The notes under the pieces: model-generated
Databases searched by the model: none
Told to the model about the DNA's origin: nothing
The model's input: only the letters and a program-made list of their open reading frames with translations
Translations under genes and position numbers: made by a program
Shown: piece after piece, positions 8,133-16,471 of the stretch
Position numbering within the stretch: the stretch's first letter is position 1
Layout: each line of letters begins with the position of its first letter
Assembly: GCA_963819845.1 (NCBI GenBank)
Contig: CAWFXQ010000013.1
Location: 496,001 to 560,000 of the forward strand
Length of the DNA stretch: 64,000 bases
Reading direction: 5' to 3'
From: DATAGF01 sp963819845
GTDB taxonomy: Bacteria; Actinomycetota; Thermoleophilia; Miltoncostaeales; Miltoncostaeaceae

Positions 8133-8872
8133 GCGTGCCCTCCGGCCCCCACCACGACGTCGCCGGCTACGCCCTCGGGGCGCTGAGCGCGCACGAGGGC
8201 GACCGCTTCGAGGCCCACCTCGCCTCGTGCCCGGACTGCCGCGCCGAGCTGGCCGAGCTGCGCGCGGCGGCCGAGCTGCTCACGCTCGCGCCGCCCGCCG
8301 CGCAGCCGCCCGCCGACCTGGAGGCGCAGACGCTGGCGGCCGTGCGCCGGGCCGCGGCCGGCAACGGCTCGCCCGCCCCACCCGCGGCGCCCGCCCGCGC
8401 CGCGGCGCCACGGCGCCGCTGGGCGCTCGGCGTCGGCGCCGCCGCGCTCGCTGCCGCCGCGCTGGCGGGCGCGTTCGTCCTCGGGGGCCGCGCCCTCGAC
8501 GACGGCGTCGGTGGCACGCGCGAGATCAGCGCCGTCCTGACCGCCCCGGGCGGCGGCGGGGCGTCGGCCGCGGTGGAGGTCACCAAGACCGGCATCGGCC
8601 GCGTCGTCGAGCTGTCGAGCGACGACCTGCCGATCCTCCCCACAGGCGAGCTCTACGAGGTCTGGTTCGTCGGCCCCGACGACCGCCCGGGCTCGCCCCA
8701 GCGCATCTCGGCCGGCACGTTCCACCCCGACGAGGACGGCCGCACCCGGGTGACCCTCGCCGCAGCGGTCGACCCCGCCCTCTTCCCCACGATCAGCGTG
8801 ACCGCAGAGCCGGCCGACGGGGATCCGGCCCCCGGCACCGAGGTCCTCCGCTGGAGGAGCGCGGCGCCGTAG
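8129..8872 (+). CDS. Membrane anti-sigma factor, RskA-like with zinc-binding domain
   Basis: A 247-residue single-pass membrane protein. The N-terminal anti-sigma domain has the H-x3-C-x2-C zinc motif (AHLASCPDC, residues 30-38). A Pro/Ala linker leads to a transmembrane helix at residues about 95-118 (WALGVGAAALAAAALAGAFV). The extracytoplasmic domain (ELYEVWFVGPDDRPGSPQRI, then RVTLAAAVDPALF and ISVTAEPADG) matches the anti-sigma-K C-terminal fold. It would hold the cognate ECF factor inactive until cleaved or induced. The ATG overlaps the sigma stop by 4 nt, ensuring matched synthesis. Confidence 0.88.
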   Translation: MSVPSGPHHDVAGYALGALSAHEGDRFEAHLASCPDCRAELAELRAAAELLTLAPPAAQPPADLEAQTLAAVRRAAAGNGSPAPPAAPARAAAPRRRWALGVGAAALAAAALAGAFVLGGRALDDGVGGTREISAVLTAPGGGGASAAVEVTKTGIGRVVELSSDDLPILPTGELYEVWFVGPDDRPGSPQRISAGTFHPDEDGRTRVTLAAAVDPALFPTISVTAEPADGDPAPGTEVLRWRSAAP

Positions 8873-8902
8873 CCGGTCGGCGGGGCGCTGGGAATCATCT
8901 GG

Positions 8903-8908
8903 TAATGT
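8903..8908 (+). promoter_or_regulatory. Probable -10 (TAATGT) of a leaderless antitoxin mRNA
   Basis: TAATGT lies 7 nt before the antitoxin ATG at 8916, so transcription would begin at or next to the start codon. No ribosome site is visible. Confidence 0.55.
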
Positions 8909-8915
8909 TCTCCCT

Positions 8916-9152
8916 ATGAAGGCATCCATCGATGCGGTCGGGCGGGTCGTCGTCCCCAAGCCGTTGCGGGACGCGCTCGGGCTCTCGCCGGGATCGGTGG
9001 TCGACATCTCCCGCTACGGCGCCGGGCTCCAGCTCGTCCCCGCGGGCCGGACCGCCCGGCTCGTGGAAGAGTCGGGGGTTCTGGTCGCGACCGGCGAGAC
9101 GACGATCGACGACGAGGACGTCCTCGGGTTGATCGATGCCGGCAGGCGCTGA
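8916..9152 (+). CDS. AbrB/MazE-type antitoxin
   Basis: A 78-residue protein with a swapped-hairpin AbrB DNA-binding domain in its first 45 residues (IDAVGRVVVPKPLRDALGL, then GSVVDISRYGAGLQLVP). The acidic C-terminus (ETTIDDEDVLGLID) is the probable toxin-neutralising tail. It normally binds its own promoter and the adjacent PIN toxin. Its stop overlaps the proposed toxin start (CTGA). The protein contains no Cys or Trp, which matters for deciding the toxin start. Confidence 0.85.
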   Translation: MKASIDAVGRVVVPKPLRDALGLSPGSVVDISRYGAGLQLVPAGRTARLVEESGVLVATGETTIDDEDVLGLIDAGRR

Positions 9153-9559
9153 CCGCGCTCGCGCTCGACACGAGCGTGGCGGTCCCCCTGCTCGTGCGGA
9201 CCCACGCGGCGCACGCCGAGGTCGTCTCGTGGTGGCGCAGCCGCGAGGTCGCGTTGTGCGGTCATGTGCTCGCCGAGACCTACTCGGTTCTGACCCGGCT
9301 CCCCGGTGACGTGCGACTGGCGCCGGCTGACGCGGCCAGGCTGCTGACGACGCGGTTCGCCGCGCCGCTGCTGCTCGGCGAGGACACGGCCACGCACCTT
9401 CCGGACCTGCTGGCCCGCCACGGTGTCGCGGGCGGCGCCGTCTACGACGCCCTGGTCGCGCTGGCCGCCGTCGAGCACGGCGCGGAGCTGGCGACGCGCG
9501 ATGCACGCGCCAGGGACACCTACGAGGCCCTCGGGGCGCGGGTCATCGTCGCGGCCTGA
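9149..9559 (+). CDS. vapC: VapC-like PIN-domain ribonuclease toxin (CTG start proposed)
   Basis: A 136-residue PIN nuclease. The four acidic positions are visible: Asp7 in ALDTSVAV, Glu in LAETYSVL, Asp in AVYDALVAL and Asp in ATRDARARD. A start at GTG 9176 would delete Asp7. In this frame the whole antitoxin gene holds no ATG, GTG or TTG, because that would need a Cys or Trp codon in the antitoxin. The only NTG is the CTG at 9149-9151, which overlaps the antitoxin stop (CTGA). I therefore place the start there. The toxin would cleave RNA when freed from its antitoxin. A sequencing error is the alternative explanation. Confidence 0.85.
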   Translation: MTALALDTSVAVPLLVRTHAAHAEVVSWWRSREVALCGHVLAETYSVLTRLPGDVRLAPADAARLLTTRFAAPLLLGEDTATHLPDLLARHGVAGGAVYDALVALAAVEHGAELATRDARARDTYEALGARVIVAA

Positions 9560-9565
9560 TCGTCG

Positions 9566-11257
9566 TCAGGTCCTCCGGGCCAGCAGCTCCTGGGCGTGGC
9601 GGCGGGCGCCGGGGTCGTCGGGGGTCGCCCCCAGCATCCGGCACAGCTCCGCCACCAGCTCGTCGCCCTCGACCGGCTCGATGCGGGTGGTGGCCCGGCC
9701 CTCGCCGTCGAGGCCCTTGACCAGGCGGTAGTGCGCGTCGGCCATGGCGGCCACCTGCGGCAGGTGGGTGATCACCACGACCTGGCGCCCCTCCGCCAGC
9801 GCGCGCAGCCGCGCGCCCACCGCGGCGGCGGTGACGCCGCCGATGCCGGCGTCGACCTCGTCGAGCACCCACGTGGCGTCGTCGCGCGCCGCCGCCGTGC
9901 CGTGGAGCGCCAGGAGCACGCGCGAGAGCTCGCCGCCCGACGCGGTCGCGGCCAGCGGCGCCTCGGGCAGGCCGGGGTTGGCGCGCAGCCAGATGACGCA
10001 GGAGTCGTCGGGGAGCTCGGAATCGTCGGCGACCAGCTCGATCCGCAGCTCGGCACGGGGCATCGCCAGGTCGCCGAGCTCGGCGCGCACCGCCTCCGCC
10101 AGCCGGGGCGCGGCCTCGGCGCGGGCCTCGCGCAGGGCGGCGGCGATGCCCACGGCCTCGTCGAGGATGGCGGCCCGCTCCTCCGCGAGCTCCAGCACCT
10201 CCCCAGCCCCCTCGTCCAGCCCGCGCAGGGCCTCCCTGGCGTCCTCGGCCCGGGCGATCACCTCGGCGGTGCCGGGGCCGTGGCGGCGCCCGAGGCGGGC
10301 GTAGACGTCCAGGCGCTCGTCGATCTGGGCCAGCCGGCCCGGCTCGGCGTCGAGGTCGTCGAGGTAGGCGCGCAGGGCGAGCGCGGCCTCCTGGAGGATT
10401 GCCTCGGCGGCCGCGAGCTCGCCGTGGGGGCCCGCCAGGGCGGGGTCGACCTCCACCAGCGGACCGAGCGCGCGGGCGGCGCCCCCGACGGCCGACACGG
10501 CGCCGGCGCCGGCCGAGTCGTCGCCCGGCGACAGCGCCTCGGCGGCCGCCGAGGCCGCCGCGGCGAGGCCCTCGGCGTGGCGGAGCCGCTCGCGCTCGGC
10601 GCGCAGGGCCTGCTCCTCGGCCAGGTCGAGCGCGGCGGCGTCGACCGCGGCCACCAGCTCCTCCAGGTCGGCCCGCTCCCGCTCGGCGGCCTCGCGCCGC
10701 GCCCGCGCGGCGGCCAGGGCCCGGTCGAGCCCCCGGACCCGCCGCCGCAGCGCGGCCAGCCGCTCGGCCTGGGCGACGGCGTCGGGGCCGACGAAGGCGT
10801 CGAGCACGGCGAGTTGGCTGGCCGGGCTCACGAGCCGGCGGTGCTCGTGCTGGGCCGAGAAGCGGATGAGGGCCCGGGCGAGGGCGGCCACCGACTCGCG
10901 AGGTGCCGCCTGGCCGTCGATCATGGCCCGGGCCCGGCCCTCGGCCGGCACCCGGCGGGCGATCACCACCTCGGAATCGTCCTCGGCCAGCTCCCGCAGC
11001 GCCGCGGCCGGGTCGTCCTCGTCCAGGCCGTCCCAGAAGCCCTCGGGCAGGGCCACGGTCGCCTGCACCAGGGCGTGGCGCGCCCCCGGGCGCACGGCTC
11101 CGGCGTCGGCCGGGGCGCCGGCGAGCAGCCCCAGCGCCTGGGCCAGCACCGTCTTACCGGCGCCGGTCTCGCCGGTGATCGCGGTCAGCCCGGCGGGCGG
11201 GGCGATCTCGGCCCGCTCGATCACCACGAGGTCCCGCACCTCGAGCGCGCGGATCAC
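9566..11257 (-). CDS. recN: DNA repair protein RecN
   Basis: A 563-residue SMC-like ATPase of double-strand-break repair. The N-terminal Walker A is ITGETGAGKTVLAQALGLL (residues about 27-45), a long coiled coil rich in Ala, Arg and Glu covers residues about 150-380, and the C-terminal head has the signature ATASGGELSRVLLALH and Walker B WVLDEVDAGIGG. The length matches RecN (about 550-590). It starts at ATG 11257, overlapping the nadK stop (ATGA), and is the last gene of dxs-tlyA-nadK-recN. Its 3' end nearly abuts the convergent toxin gene with no recognisable terminator. Confidence 0.95.
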   Translation of the reverse strand: MIRALEVRDLVVIERAEIAPPAGLTAITGETGAGKTVLAQALGLLAGAPADAGAVRPGARHALVQATVALPEGFWDGLDEDDPAAALRELAEDDSEVVIARRVPAEGRARAMIDGQAAPRESVAALARALIRFSAQHEHRRLVSPASQLAVLDAFVGPDAVAQAERLAALRRRVRGLDRALAAARARREAAERERADLEELVAAVDAAALDLAEEQALRAERERLRHAEGLAAAASAAAEALSPGDDSAGAGAVSAVGGAARALGPLVEVDPALAGPHGELAAAEAILQEAALALRAYLDDLDAEPGRLAQIDERLDVYARLGRRHGPGTAEVIARAEDAREALRGLDEGAGEVLELAEERAAILDEAVGIAAALREARAEAAPRLAEAVRAELGDLAMPRAELRIELVADDSELPDDSCVIWLRANPGLPEAPLAATASGGELSRVLLALHGTAAARDDATWVLDEVDAGIGGVTAAAVGARLRALAEGRQVVVITHLPQVAAMADAHYRLVKGLDGEGRATTRIEPVEGDELVAELCRMLGATPDDPGARRHAQELLARRT

Positions 11258-12138
11258 GGCCGGCCGAACTTCTCCCGGTAGCGGCGGAAGAACGATGCCT
11301 CCGGGAAGGTCGCCAGGTGCACCTCGTCGCCGCCGAGCCCCACGGTGATCGAGCGCCCCGGCCGCAGCGCCCCGATGCGCTGCCCGTCGGCCTGCACGTC
11401 AACGTCGCCCACGAGGGCGCTGTTCGTGACCGTGAGCAGCTCCTCGCCGCCGATCACCAGCGGCCGGCTGTCGAGGTGGTGGAGCGCGATGAACGAGAGC
11501 ACGAAGCAGCGCACCCGCCACGAGACCGTGGGCCCGCCGGCCGCCAGGTTGTACGCGGTCGAGCCCACCGGGGTGCTCAACACCACCCCGTCGCAGCGGA
11601 CCGTCGCCACCAGCTCGCCGTTGACCTCGTAGGTGAGGTCGGCGATGCGGGCATCGCCGCTGCGGAACAGCGCCAGGTCGTTGACGGCCTGCACCTCGCC
11701 GTCGCTCCACTCGGCCTTGAGCGACGGCAGGCCCAGCACGACGAACTCCCCGGCGAGCGCGCGGCGCAGGTCGCGCTCGAGCGTCTCGCGCTCGATCGAG
11801 GCGAGGAACCCGACGCGGCCGTAGTTCACGCCGATGACCGGGGCCCCCGAGCCCGCCTCGCGCGCCAGCGCGCGCAGGATGCTGCCGTCCCCTCCCAGCA
11901 CCAGGATGAGGTCCTCGCCGCCAGGCCGCAGGCCCATGCCGTCGCTCGACGGGTAGCCCGCGAGGGGGCGGTGCTTCACGAGCTCCGCCGCCGGCACCAG
12001 CACCTCCACGCCGGCCTCCTCGAGGATCGAGAGGATCGCCGGGAGGTTGGACGCGGTGACCGCCGGCTCGCGGTGCGTGAGCAGCATCACGCGCTTGACC
12101 GGCTGGGCCGCCTCGATGCGGATCGGCTCCGAACTCAC
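11254..12138 (-). CDS. nadK: NAD kinase
   Basis: A 294-residue enzyme phosphorylating NAD to NADP. It has the GGDGSILRA nucleotide motif (near residue 80), NYGRVGFLAS, the NDLALFR segment and DGVVLSTPVGSTAYNLAAGG, in family order. The first 15 residues are a nonconserved extension. The GTG start at 12138 overlaps the tlyA stop (GTGA), and its own stop overlaps recN, the classic nadK-recN pairing of bacteria. Confidence 0.95.
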   Translation of the reverse strand: MSSEPIRIEAAQPVKRVMLLTHREPAVTASNLPAILSILEEAGVEVLVPAAELVKHRPLAGYPSSDGMGLRPGGEDLILVLGGDGSILRALAREAGSGAPVIGVNYGRVGFLASIERETLERDLRRALAGEFVVLGLPSLKAEWSDGEVQAVNDLALFRSGDARIADLTYEVNGELVATVRCDGVVLSTPVGSTAYNLAAGGPTVSWRVRCFVLSFIALHHLDSRPLVIGGEELLTVTNSALVGDVDVQADGQRIGALRPGRSITVGLGGDEVHLATFPEASFFRRYREKFGRP

Positions 12139-12878
12139 GCGGCGCCCGCCCCGTTGACCGCGTGGACGAAGACCTCGCGGTTGCCCTTGGGGCCGGGCAG
12201 GCCGGAGTCGGCGGTGCCCAGCACCCGGCCGCCCTCCCGCTCGATCACCTCGACGACCCCCCGCACCGCGTCCTCCCTCGCCGCCGGGTCGCGCACCACG
12301 CCCCCCGCGCCGACCCGCTCGCGCCCCACCTCGAACTGGGGCTTCACCATCACCATGGCACGCCAGCCGGCCACAAGGCTCCGCCGCACGGCGCCCCAGA
12401 CCGTGCCGATCGAGATGAAGGAGAGGTCACACGTCGCCAGGTCGGGCGGCCACGGGAGCATCTCGGGCCGGAGGTCGCGGGCGTTGGTGCGCTCCATGAC
12501 GTGCACCCGCCCATCTTGGCGCAGGCGCCAGTCGAGCTGCCCGTATCCCACGTCGACCGCGATCACCCGCCGGGCCCCCCGCCGCAGCAGGCAGTCCGTG
12601 AAGCCGCCGGTCGACGCCCCGAGGTCGATCGCCGAGGCCCCGGCCACGTCGACCCCGAGGGCGTCGAGGGCGTTGGCGAGCTTGATGCCGCCCCGCGAGG
12701 CGTACTCGGGGCCCTCGTCAACGTCGATGGCCGCGCCCACCGCCACCCCGGCTCCGGGCTTGTCGACGGGCCGGCCGTCCACCCGCACCCTGCCGGCCAT
12801 GACGGCGGCCTGGGCGCGGGCCCGCGACGGGAAGAGGCCCCTCTCGACGAGGGCCACGTCGAGGCGGGAGCGCGTCAT
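12135..12878 (-). CDS. tlyA: TlyA-family rRNA 2'-O-methyltransferase
   Basis: A 247-residue protein with an N-terminal S4 RNA-binding domain (RLDVALVERGLFPSRARAQA, AGRVRVDGRPVDKPG) and a FtsJ-like SAM methyltransferase domain. The SAM loop is IDLGASTGGFTDCLLRRGA (residues about 83-101), with the later DVGYGQLDWRLR and DLSFISI segments. The substrate is probably ribosomal RNA cytidines, as for mycobacterial TlyA; haemolysin activity in the name is historical. It lies 10 nt downstream of dxs and overlaps nadK. Confidence 0.93.
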   Translation of the reverse strand: MTRSRLDVALVERGLFPSRARAQAAVMAGRVRVDGRPVDKPGAGVAVGAAIDVDEGPEYASRGGIKLANALDALGVDVAGASAIDLGASTGGFTDCLLRRGARRVIAVDVGYGQLDWRLRQDGRVHVMERTNARDLRPEMLPWPPDLATCDLSFISIGTVWGAVRRSLVAGWRAMVMVKPQFEVGRERVGAGGVVRDPAAREDAVRGVVEVIEREGGRVLGTADSGLPGPKGNREVFVHAVNGAGAA

Positions 12879-12888
12879 GTTGGGGGGG

Positions 12889-14805
12889 CTACCCGCCCTC
12901 TGCGACGAGGATGCCCGCTCCCGCTGAGCCGCTGAGGGCCTGGACGGCCCGGGCGGCGACGTGCTCCGGCGAGAGGCCGACCTCGTCGAGCAGGAGCTCG
13001 CGCTTGCCGTGGTTGACGAAGCGGTCGGGGATGCCGAGGCGCAGCACGCGCGTCGGCGTGCCCTCGAGCACCTCGAGCACCGCGCTGCCGAAGCCCGCCA
13101 GCTCGGAGTGGTCCTCGATGGTGACGAGCAGGTCGTGGCGGCTCGCCAGCTGGCGAATGAGGTCGGCGTCGATCGGCTTGCAGAAGCGCGCGTTGACGAT
13201 CGTGGGACGTGCGCCGAGCGCGTCCTCCAGGGGCTCGGCGGCGGCCGCCGCCAGGGCGGCGCCGTGGCCGTAGCCGATCAGGGCCACCCGCTCGCCCGAC
13301 TCGATCACGCGCCCCCTGCCGATCTCCACCGGGCGCGGCCGCTCGGGCAGCTCGACGCCGCTCCCGGCCCCGCGCGGGTATCGCAACGCGACCGGGCCGT
13401 CGAGCCGCAGGGCCGTGTGGAGCATGTCGATCAGCTCGGCCTCGTCCATCGGCGCCATCACCGTGAGGCCGGGGATCGCGCGCAGGTAGGCGAGGTCGAA
13501 GACGCCGTGGTGGGTGGGCCCGTCGTCGCCGACGAGGCCGCCGCGGTCGATCGCGAACACCACCGGCAGGCCCTGGATGGCGACGTCGTGGATGATCGGA
13601 TCGAAGGCCCGCTGCAGGAAGGTGGAGTAGATGGCGCACACCGGGCGGTAGCCGGCGATCGCCAGGCCGCACGCGAAGACCACGCCGTGCTGCTCGGCGA
13701 TGCCCACGTCGTAGGTCCGCTCGGGGAAGCGGGCCATCATGTGCTGCATCCCGGTGCCCTTGAGCATCGCGGCGGTGATGCCGACCACCCGCGGGTCGCG
13801 CTCGGCCTCGGCCACCAGGGCCTTGCCGAAGACCTCGGTGTAGGTCGGCGGGCCCGATGACTTCTTGGCCGCCTTCCCGCTCTCGACGACGAAGGGCGTC
13901 GCGCCGTGCATCGCCTCGCCGTCGGCCTCGGCGGGGGCGTAGCCCTTGCCCTTGACCGTCTTGGCGTGGATGACCACCGGCCGGTCCATCTCCAGCGTCG
14001 TGCGCAGCGCCTTGCGGACCTCGCCGATGTCGTGGCCGTCGATCGGCCCCAGGTACGCGAACCCGAGCGCCTCGAAGAGGGCGCCGTCCTCGAACCAGAG
14101 CGACTTGGTCGCGTCGCGGAGGTGGCCGCCCATCTCGCTCGCGCCGGGCAGCCGGGCCAGGCCGCGCTCGATCTCCTCGCGCACCTTGGTGAGGGTGGGG
14201 TCGACGCGCACCCGCTGGAACAGCTTCGACAGCGCGCCCACGTTCTCGGAGATGCTCATGCCGTTGTCGTTGAGCACCACCGTGATCGGCGAGCGCAGGT
14301 GGCCGGCCTGGTTGAGGCCCTCGTAGGCCATCCCGCCGGTCAGCGCGCCGTCGCCGATGACGCAGACCACGTGGCCGGCCTGGCGACCGTGGCGCTGCGC
14401 CTCGGCCATGCCGGTGGCGTAGCTGATCGACGTGCTGGCGTGGCCCGCGCCCATGACGTCGTGCTCGCTCTCGACGCGGCGCAGGAAGCCGCTGATGCCC
14501 CCGTGCTGGCGCAGGGTCGGGAAGCCCTCGAGGCGGCCGGTCAGGAGCTTGTGCCCGTATGCCTGGTGGCCGACGTCCCAGATGATGCGGTCCTGCGGCG
14601 ACTCCAGCTCGGCGTGGAGGGCGACGGTCAGCTCCACGGCGCCCAGGCTCGCGCCCAGGTGGCCGCCGGTCTGGCTGACGGTGTCGATGATCGCCTCGCG
14701 CATCTCGGCCGCGAGCGCGACGAGCTCGGCGTCCGACATGCGGCCGACGTCGGACGGAGCCTGGAGCCCCCGGAGCAGGGGGAACCGGCGGTCGGGAGTG
14801 GGCAT
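12889..14805 (-). CDS. dxs: 1-deoxy-D-xylulose-5-phosphate synthase
   Basis: A 638-residue thiamine-diphosphate enzyme joining pyruvate and glyceraldehyde-3-phosphate, the first step of the MEP isoprenoid pathway. TGGHLGASLGAVELTVALH carries the catalytic His; GDGALTGGMAYEGLNQAG is the thiamine-diphosphate/Mg motif; the transketolase middle domain has VGIAEQHGVVFACGLA and DRGGLVGDDGPTHHG. Length is standard. ATG 14805 has a TAGACT hexamer 7 nt upstream and no ribosome site, so it is probably leaderless. It leads the dxs-tlyA-nadK-recN unit and is divergent from the GST-like gene. Confidence 0.97.
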   Translation of the reverse strand: MPTPDRRFPLLRGLQAPSDVGRMSDAELVALAAEMREAIIDTVSQTGGHLGASLGAVELTVALHAELESPQDRIIWDVGHQAYGHKLLTGRLEGFPTLRQHGGISGFLRRVESEHDVMGAGHASTSISYATGMAEAQRHGRQAGHVVCVIGDGALTGGMAYEGLNQAGHLRSPITVVLNDNGMSISENVGALSKLFQRVRVDPTLTKVREEIERGLARLPGASEMGGHLRDATKSLWFEDGALFEALGFAYLGPIDGHDIGEVRKALRTTLEMDRPVVIHAKTVKGKGYAPAEADGEAMHGATPFVVESGKAAKKSSGPPTYTEVFGKALVAEAERDPRVVGITAAMLKGTGMQHMMARFPERTYDVGIAEQHGVVFACGLAIAGYRPVCAIYSTFLQRAFDPIIHDVAIQGLPVVFAIDRGGLVGDDGPTHHGVFDLAYLRAIPGLTVMAPMDEAELIDMLHTALRLDGPVALRYPRGAGSGVELPERPRPVEIGRGRVIESGERVALIGYGHGAALAAAAAEPLEDALGARPTIVNARFCKPIDADLIRQLASRHDLLVTIEDHSELAGFGSAVLEVLEGTPTRVLRLGIPDRFVNHGKRELLLDEVGLSPEHVAARAVQALSGSAGAGILVAEGG

Positions 14806-14812
14806 CCGCGCG

Positions 14813-14818
14813 AGTCTA
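14813..14818 (-). promoter_or_regulatory. -10 (TAGACT) of leaderless dxs mRNA
   Basis: Seven nucleotides separate this hexamer from the dxs ATG, placing the transcription start at the start codon. One of at least 15 such arrangements in the window. Confidence 0.65.
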
Positions 14819-14866
14819 GAGCTTCGCGAGCTCCTGTCACATCCCCGCCCGGGCGCGACGCCGGGA

Positions 14867-14872
14867 TACGAT
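14867..14872 (+). promoter_or_regulatory. -10 (TACGAT) of leaderless GST-like mRNA
   Basis: Six nucleotides separate TACGAT from the GTG at 14879. It faces away from the dxs promoter about 50 bp away; no shared -35 was recognised. Confidence 0.65.
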
Positions 14873-14878
14873 CGCCCG

Positions 14879-15508
14879 GTGACGCTCGCCCTCTACGACA
14901 ACCCGCGTTCCTCCAACGCCCTCAAGGTGCGCGTCCTGCTGGCCGAGCTGGGCCTGGAGCACGAGCGCCGCGAGGTGCCGCTCAGCCGCCCCCGGCCCGC
15001 CGCGTACCTCGCGGTCAACCCGCTCGGCGGCATCCCCGCGCTCGACGACGACGGCTTCGTGCTGGCGGAGTCCAACGCGATCCTGCGCTACATGGCGGGG
15101 CGGGAGGGCCGGGACGACCTCCTCCCCGCCGCGCCGCGCGACCGCGCCCGCGTTGACGAGTTCCTCGACCGCTTCGCCACGGGCATCCGGCCGGCGTTCT
15201 TCCGGCACGAGCGGCTCGCCCTCGGCTTCTCCGCGGAGATCGGCGGCTGGGACGCCGTGCCGCGCGACCCGGAGGGCGCCGCGGAGGTGGAGCGCGAGAT
15301 CCAGCCCACCCTGCGCCTGATGGACGGCCTGGTCGCGCCCGAGGGCGCCGTCCTCGGGCGCTTCACGATCGCCGACTGCGCCGTCGCGCCGGTCCTCTTC
15401 CGCACCACGCTGACGGGCCTCGACCTCGGCCCCCATCGACGGCTCGCCGGCCTCCGGGAGCGGCTTATCGCGCGGCCGGCCTTCCCGGCCGCGGGCCCGG
15501 TCGGCTGA
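14879..15508 (+). CDS. Glutathione S-transferase-like protein
   Basis: A 209-residue protein with an N-terminal thioredoxin-like domain (LALYDNPRSSNALKVRVLLA, then VNPLGGIPALDDDGFVLAESNAILRYMA, with the cis-Pro and the SNAI gamma-glutamyl-binding pattern) and an all-helical C-terminal domain (FTIADCAVAPVLFRTTL N-cap box). GSTs conjugate thiols to electrophiles, but actinobacteria usually use mycothiol rather than glutathione, so the real thiol and substrate are uncertain. Start GTG 14879 is set by the -10 six nt upstream. The 3' end overlaps the convergent gene at 15465 by 44 bp. Confidence 0.82.
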   Translation: MTLALYDNPRSSNALKVRVLLAELGLEHERREVPLSRPRPAAYLAVNPLGGIPALDDDGFVLAESNAILRYMAGREGRDDLLPAAPRDRARVDEFLDRFATGIRPAFFRHERLALGFSAEIGGWDAVPRDPEGAAEVEREIQPTLRLMDGLVAPEGAVLGRFTIADCAVAPVLFRTTLTGLDLGPHRRLAGLRERLIARPAFPAAGPVG

Positions 15509-16220
15509 CGCCCGTCTCCGGCGCCCGGGACAGGCGCCCGCAGAGCCACTCGCGCTGCCAGGTCCGCTCGGCGTCGTAGCCGGCGTTGAACCCGCCCGGG
15601 CCGTCGGCCAGCTCGTGGGCCCGGCCGGCCGCGCGGGCCGCGGTGAAGGCCACGTTGGCGGCGATCGCGGCGGCGGTCGGCGGAGCCAGAGTGGCGAGGA
15701 TCGCCGAGTCGGGCATCCCCCCCCGCGCCATGGTCACGGCGTCGGCGGCGAAGCCGAGCGGGTCGGCGATCTCGGGAGGGGTGCCGCGCGCCAGCTCCGT
15801 CGCCCGCGAGCCGATCCGCTCCGGGTCGGCGAGCGCCCGCAGCCCGGCGGCGTCCTTCGCCCGGCCCGCCCGCTCCAGCGCCTCGGCCCCGCGGTCGCGC
15901 GCGCGCTCCACGCAGGCCCGGGCGAGGTCGCCGGCGGCCCGGCCGTCCCAGGCCTCGACGCGCCTCAGCAGCCGGCCCCGGCCCGCCACGAAGCCGGCGT
16001 CTGTCTCGACGATCGGCTCGTCCAGCTCGATGTGCCAGAGCTCGGAGTCGAGCCAGTCGATCAGCCCCCACGGCCCGCAGGCGTGGACCCCGGTGCGGCA
16101 CTCCTCGAGCGGGCCCCCGGCCTCCACCCACCCGCCGGGACGGCCGCCGCCCGGCACCGGCCACTCCAACCGGCTGAACAGGCCGACCGAGCCCGGGCCG
16201 AGGAACTTGAAGGCGATCAT
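15465..16220 (-). CDS. Conserved hypothetical protein linked to an ECF sigma operon
   Basis: A 251-residue soluble protein. The N-terminus (MIAFKFLGPGSVGLFSRLEW, CRTGVHACGPWGLIDWL, DSELWHIELDEPIVE) resembles a family of short actinobacterial proteins described by me only as a 'channel-less' DUF type (DUF7666-like); the C-terminal half is Ala-rich and helical. Function is unknown. ATG 16220 overlaps the anti-sigma stop (ATGA), making it the third gene of a sigma/anti-sigma operon and a probable accessory or target. The end overlaps the GST-like gene by 44 bp on the other strand. Confidence 0.65.
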   Translation of the reverse strand: MIAFKFLGPGSVGLFSRLEWPVPGGGRPGGWVEAGGPLEECRTGVHACGPWGLIDWLDSELWHIELDEPIVETDAGFVAGRGRLLRRVEAWDGRAAGDLARACVERARDRGAEALERAGRAKDAAGLRALADPERIGSRATELARGTPPEIADPLGFAADAVTMARGGMPDSAILATLAPPTAAAIAANVAFTAARAAGRAHELADGPGGFNAGYDAERTWQREWLCGRLSRAPETGVSRPGPRPGRPAAR

Positions 16221-16471
16221 CGCCCGCCCGGCCTCAGCGCGCGGAAGGCCTCCCTCAGCGCCCGCTCGTCGTCGGGCCCGAGGCCCGGCCCACCCGCTCT
16301 GCCGGCCGCCCCGATGACCGTCCGCACCTGGGAGAGGTAGCCGCGGCACGAGGGGCAGACGGCGACGTGGCGCTCGAAGTCGAGCCGCTGGCGCGACGGC
16401 AGGGCGTCCTCCTGGTAGTCGGTCAGCAGGCGCACGACGTCCTCGCAGCCGGCGCGCGGCGGCCCGCTCAC
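16217..16471 (-). CDS. Small zinc-binding anti-sigma factor
   Basis: An 84-residue protein with the anti-sigma zinc motif H-x3-C-x2-C (ERHVAVCPSC, residues 34-43) and an upstream Cys (AGCEDVVRLLTDYQEDALP). There is no transmembrane segment, so it is a soluble anti-sigma like RsrA/ChrR-type domains and may sense redox through its cysteines. The GTG start at 16471 overlaps the sigma stop (GTGA), and its stop overlaps the next gene (ATGA). Confidence 0.8.
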   Translation of the reverse strand: MSGPPRAGCEDVVRLLTDYQEDALPSRQRLDFERHVAVCPSCRGYLSQVRTVIGAAGRAGGPGLGPDDERALREAFRALRPGGR

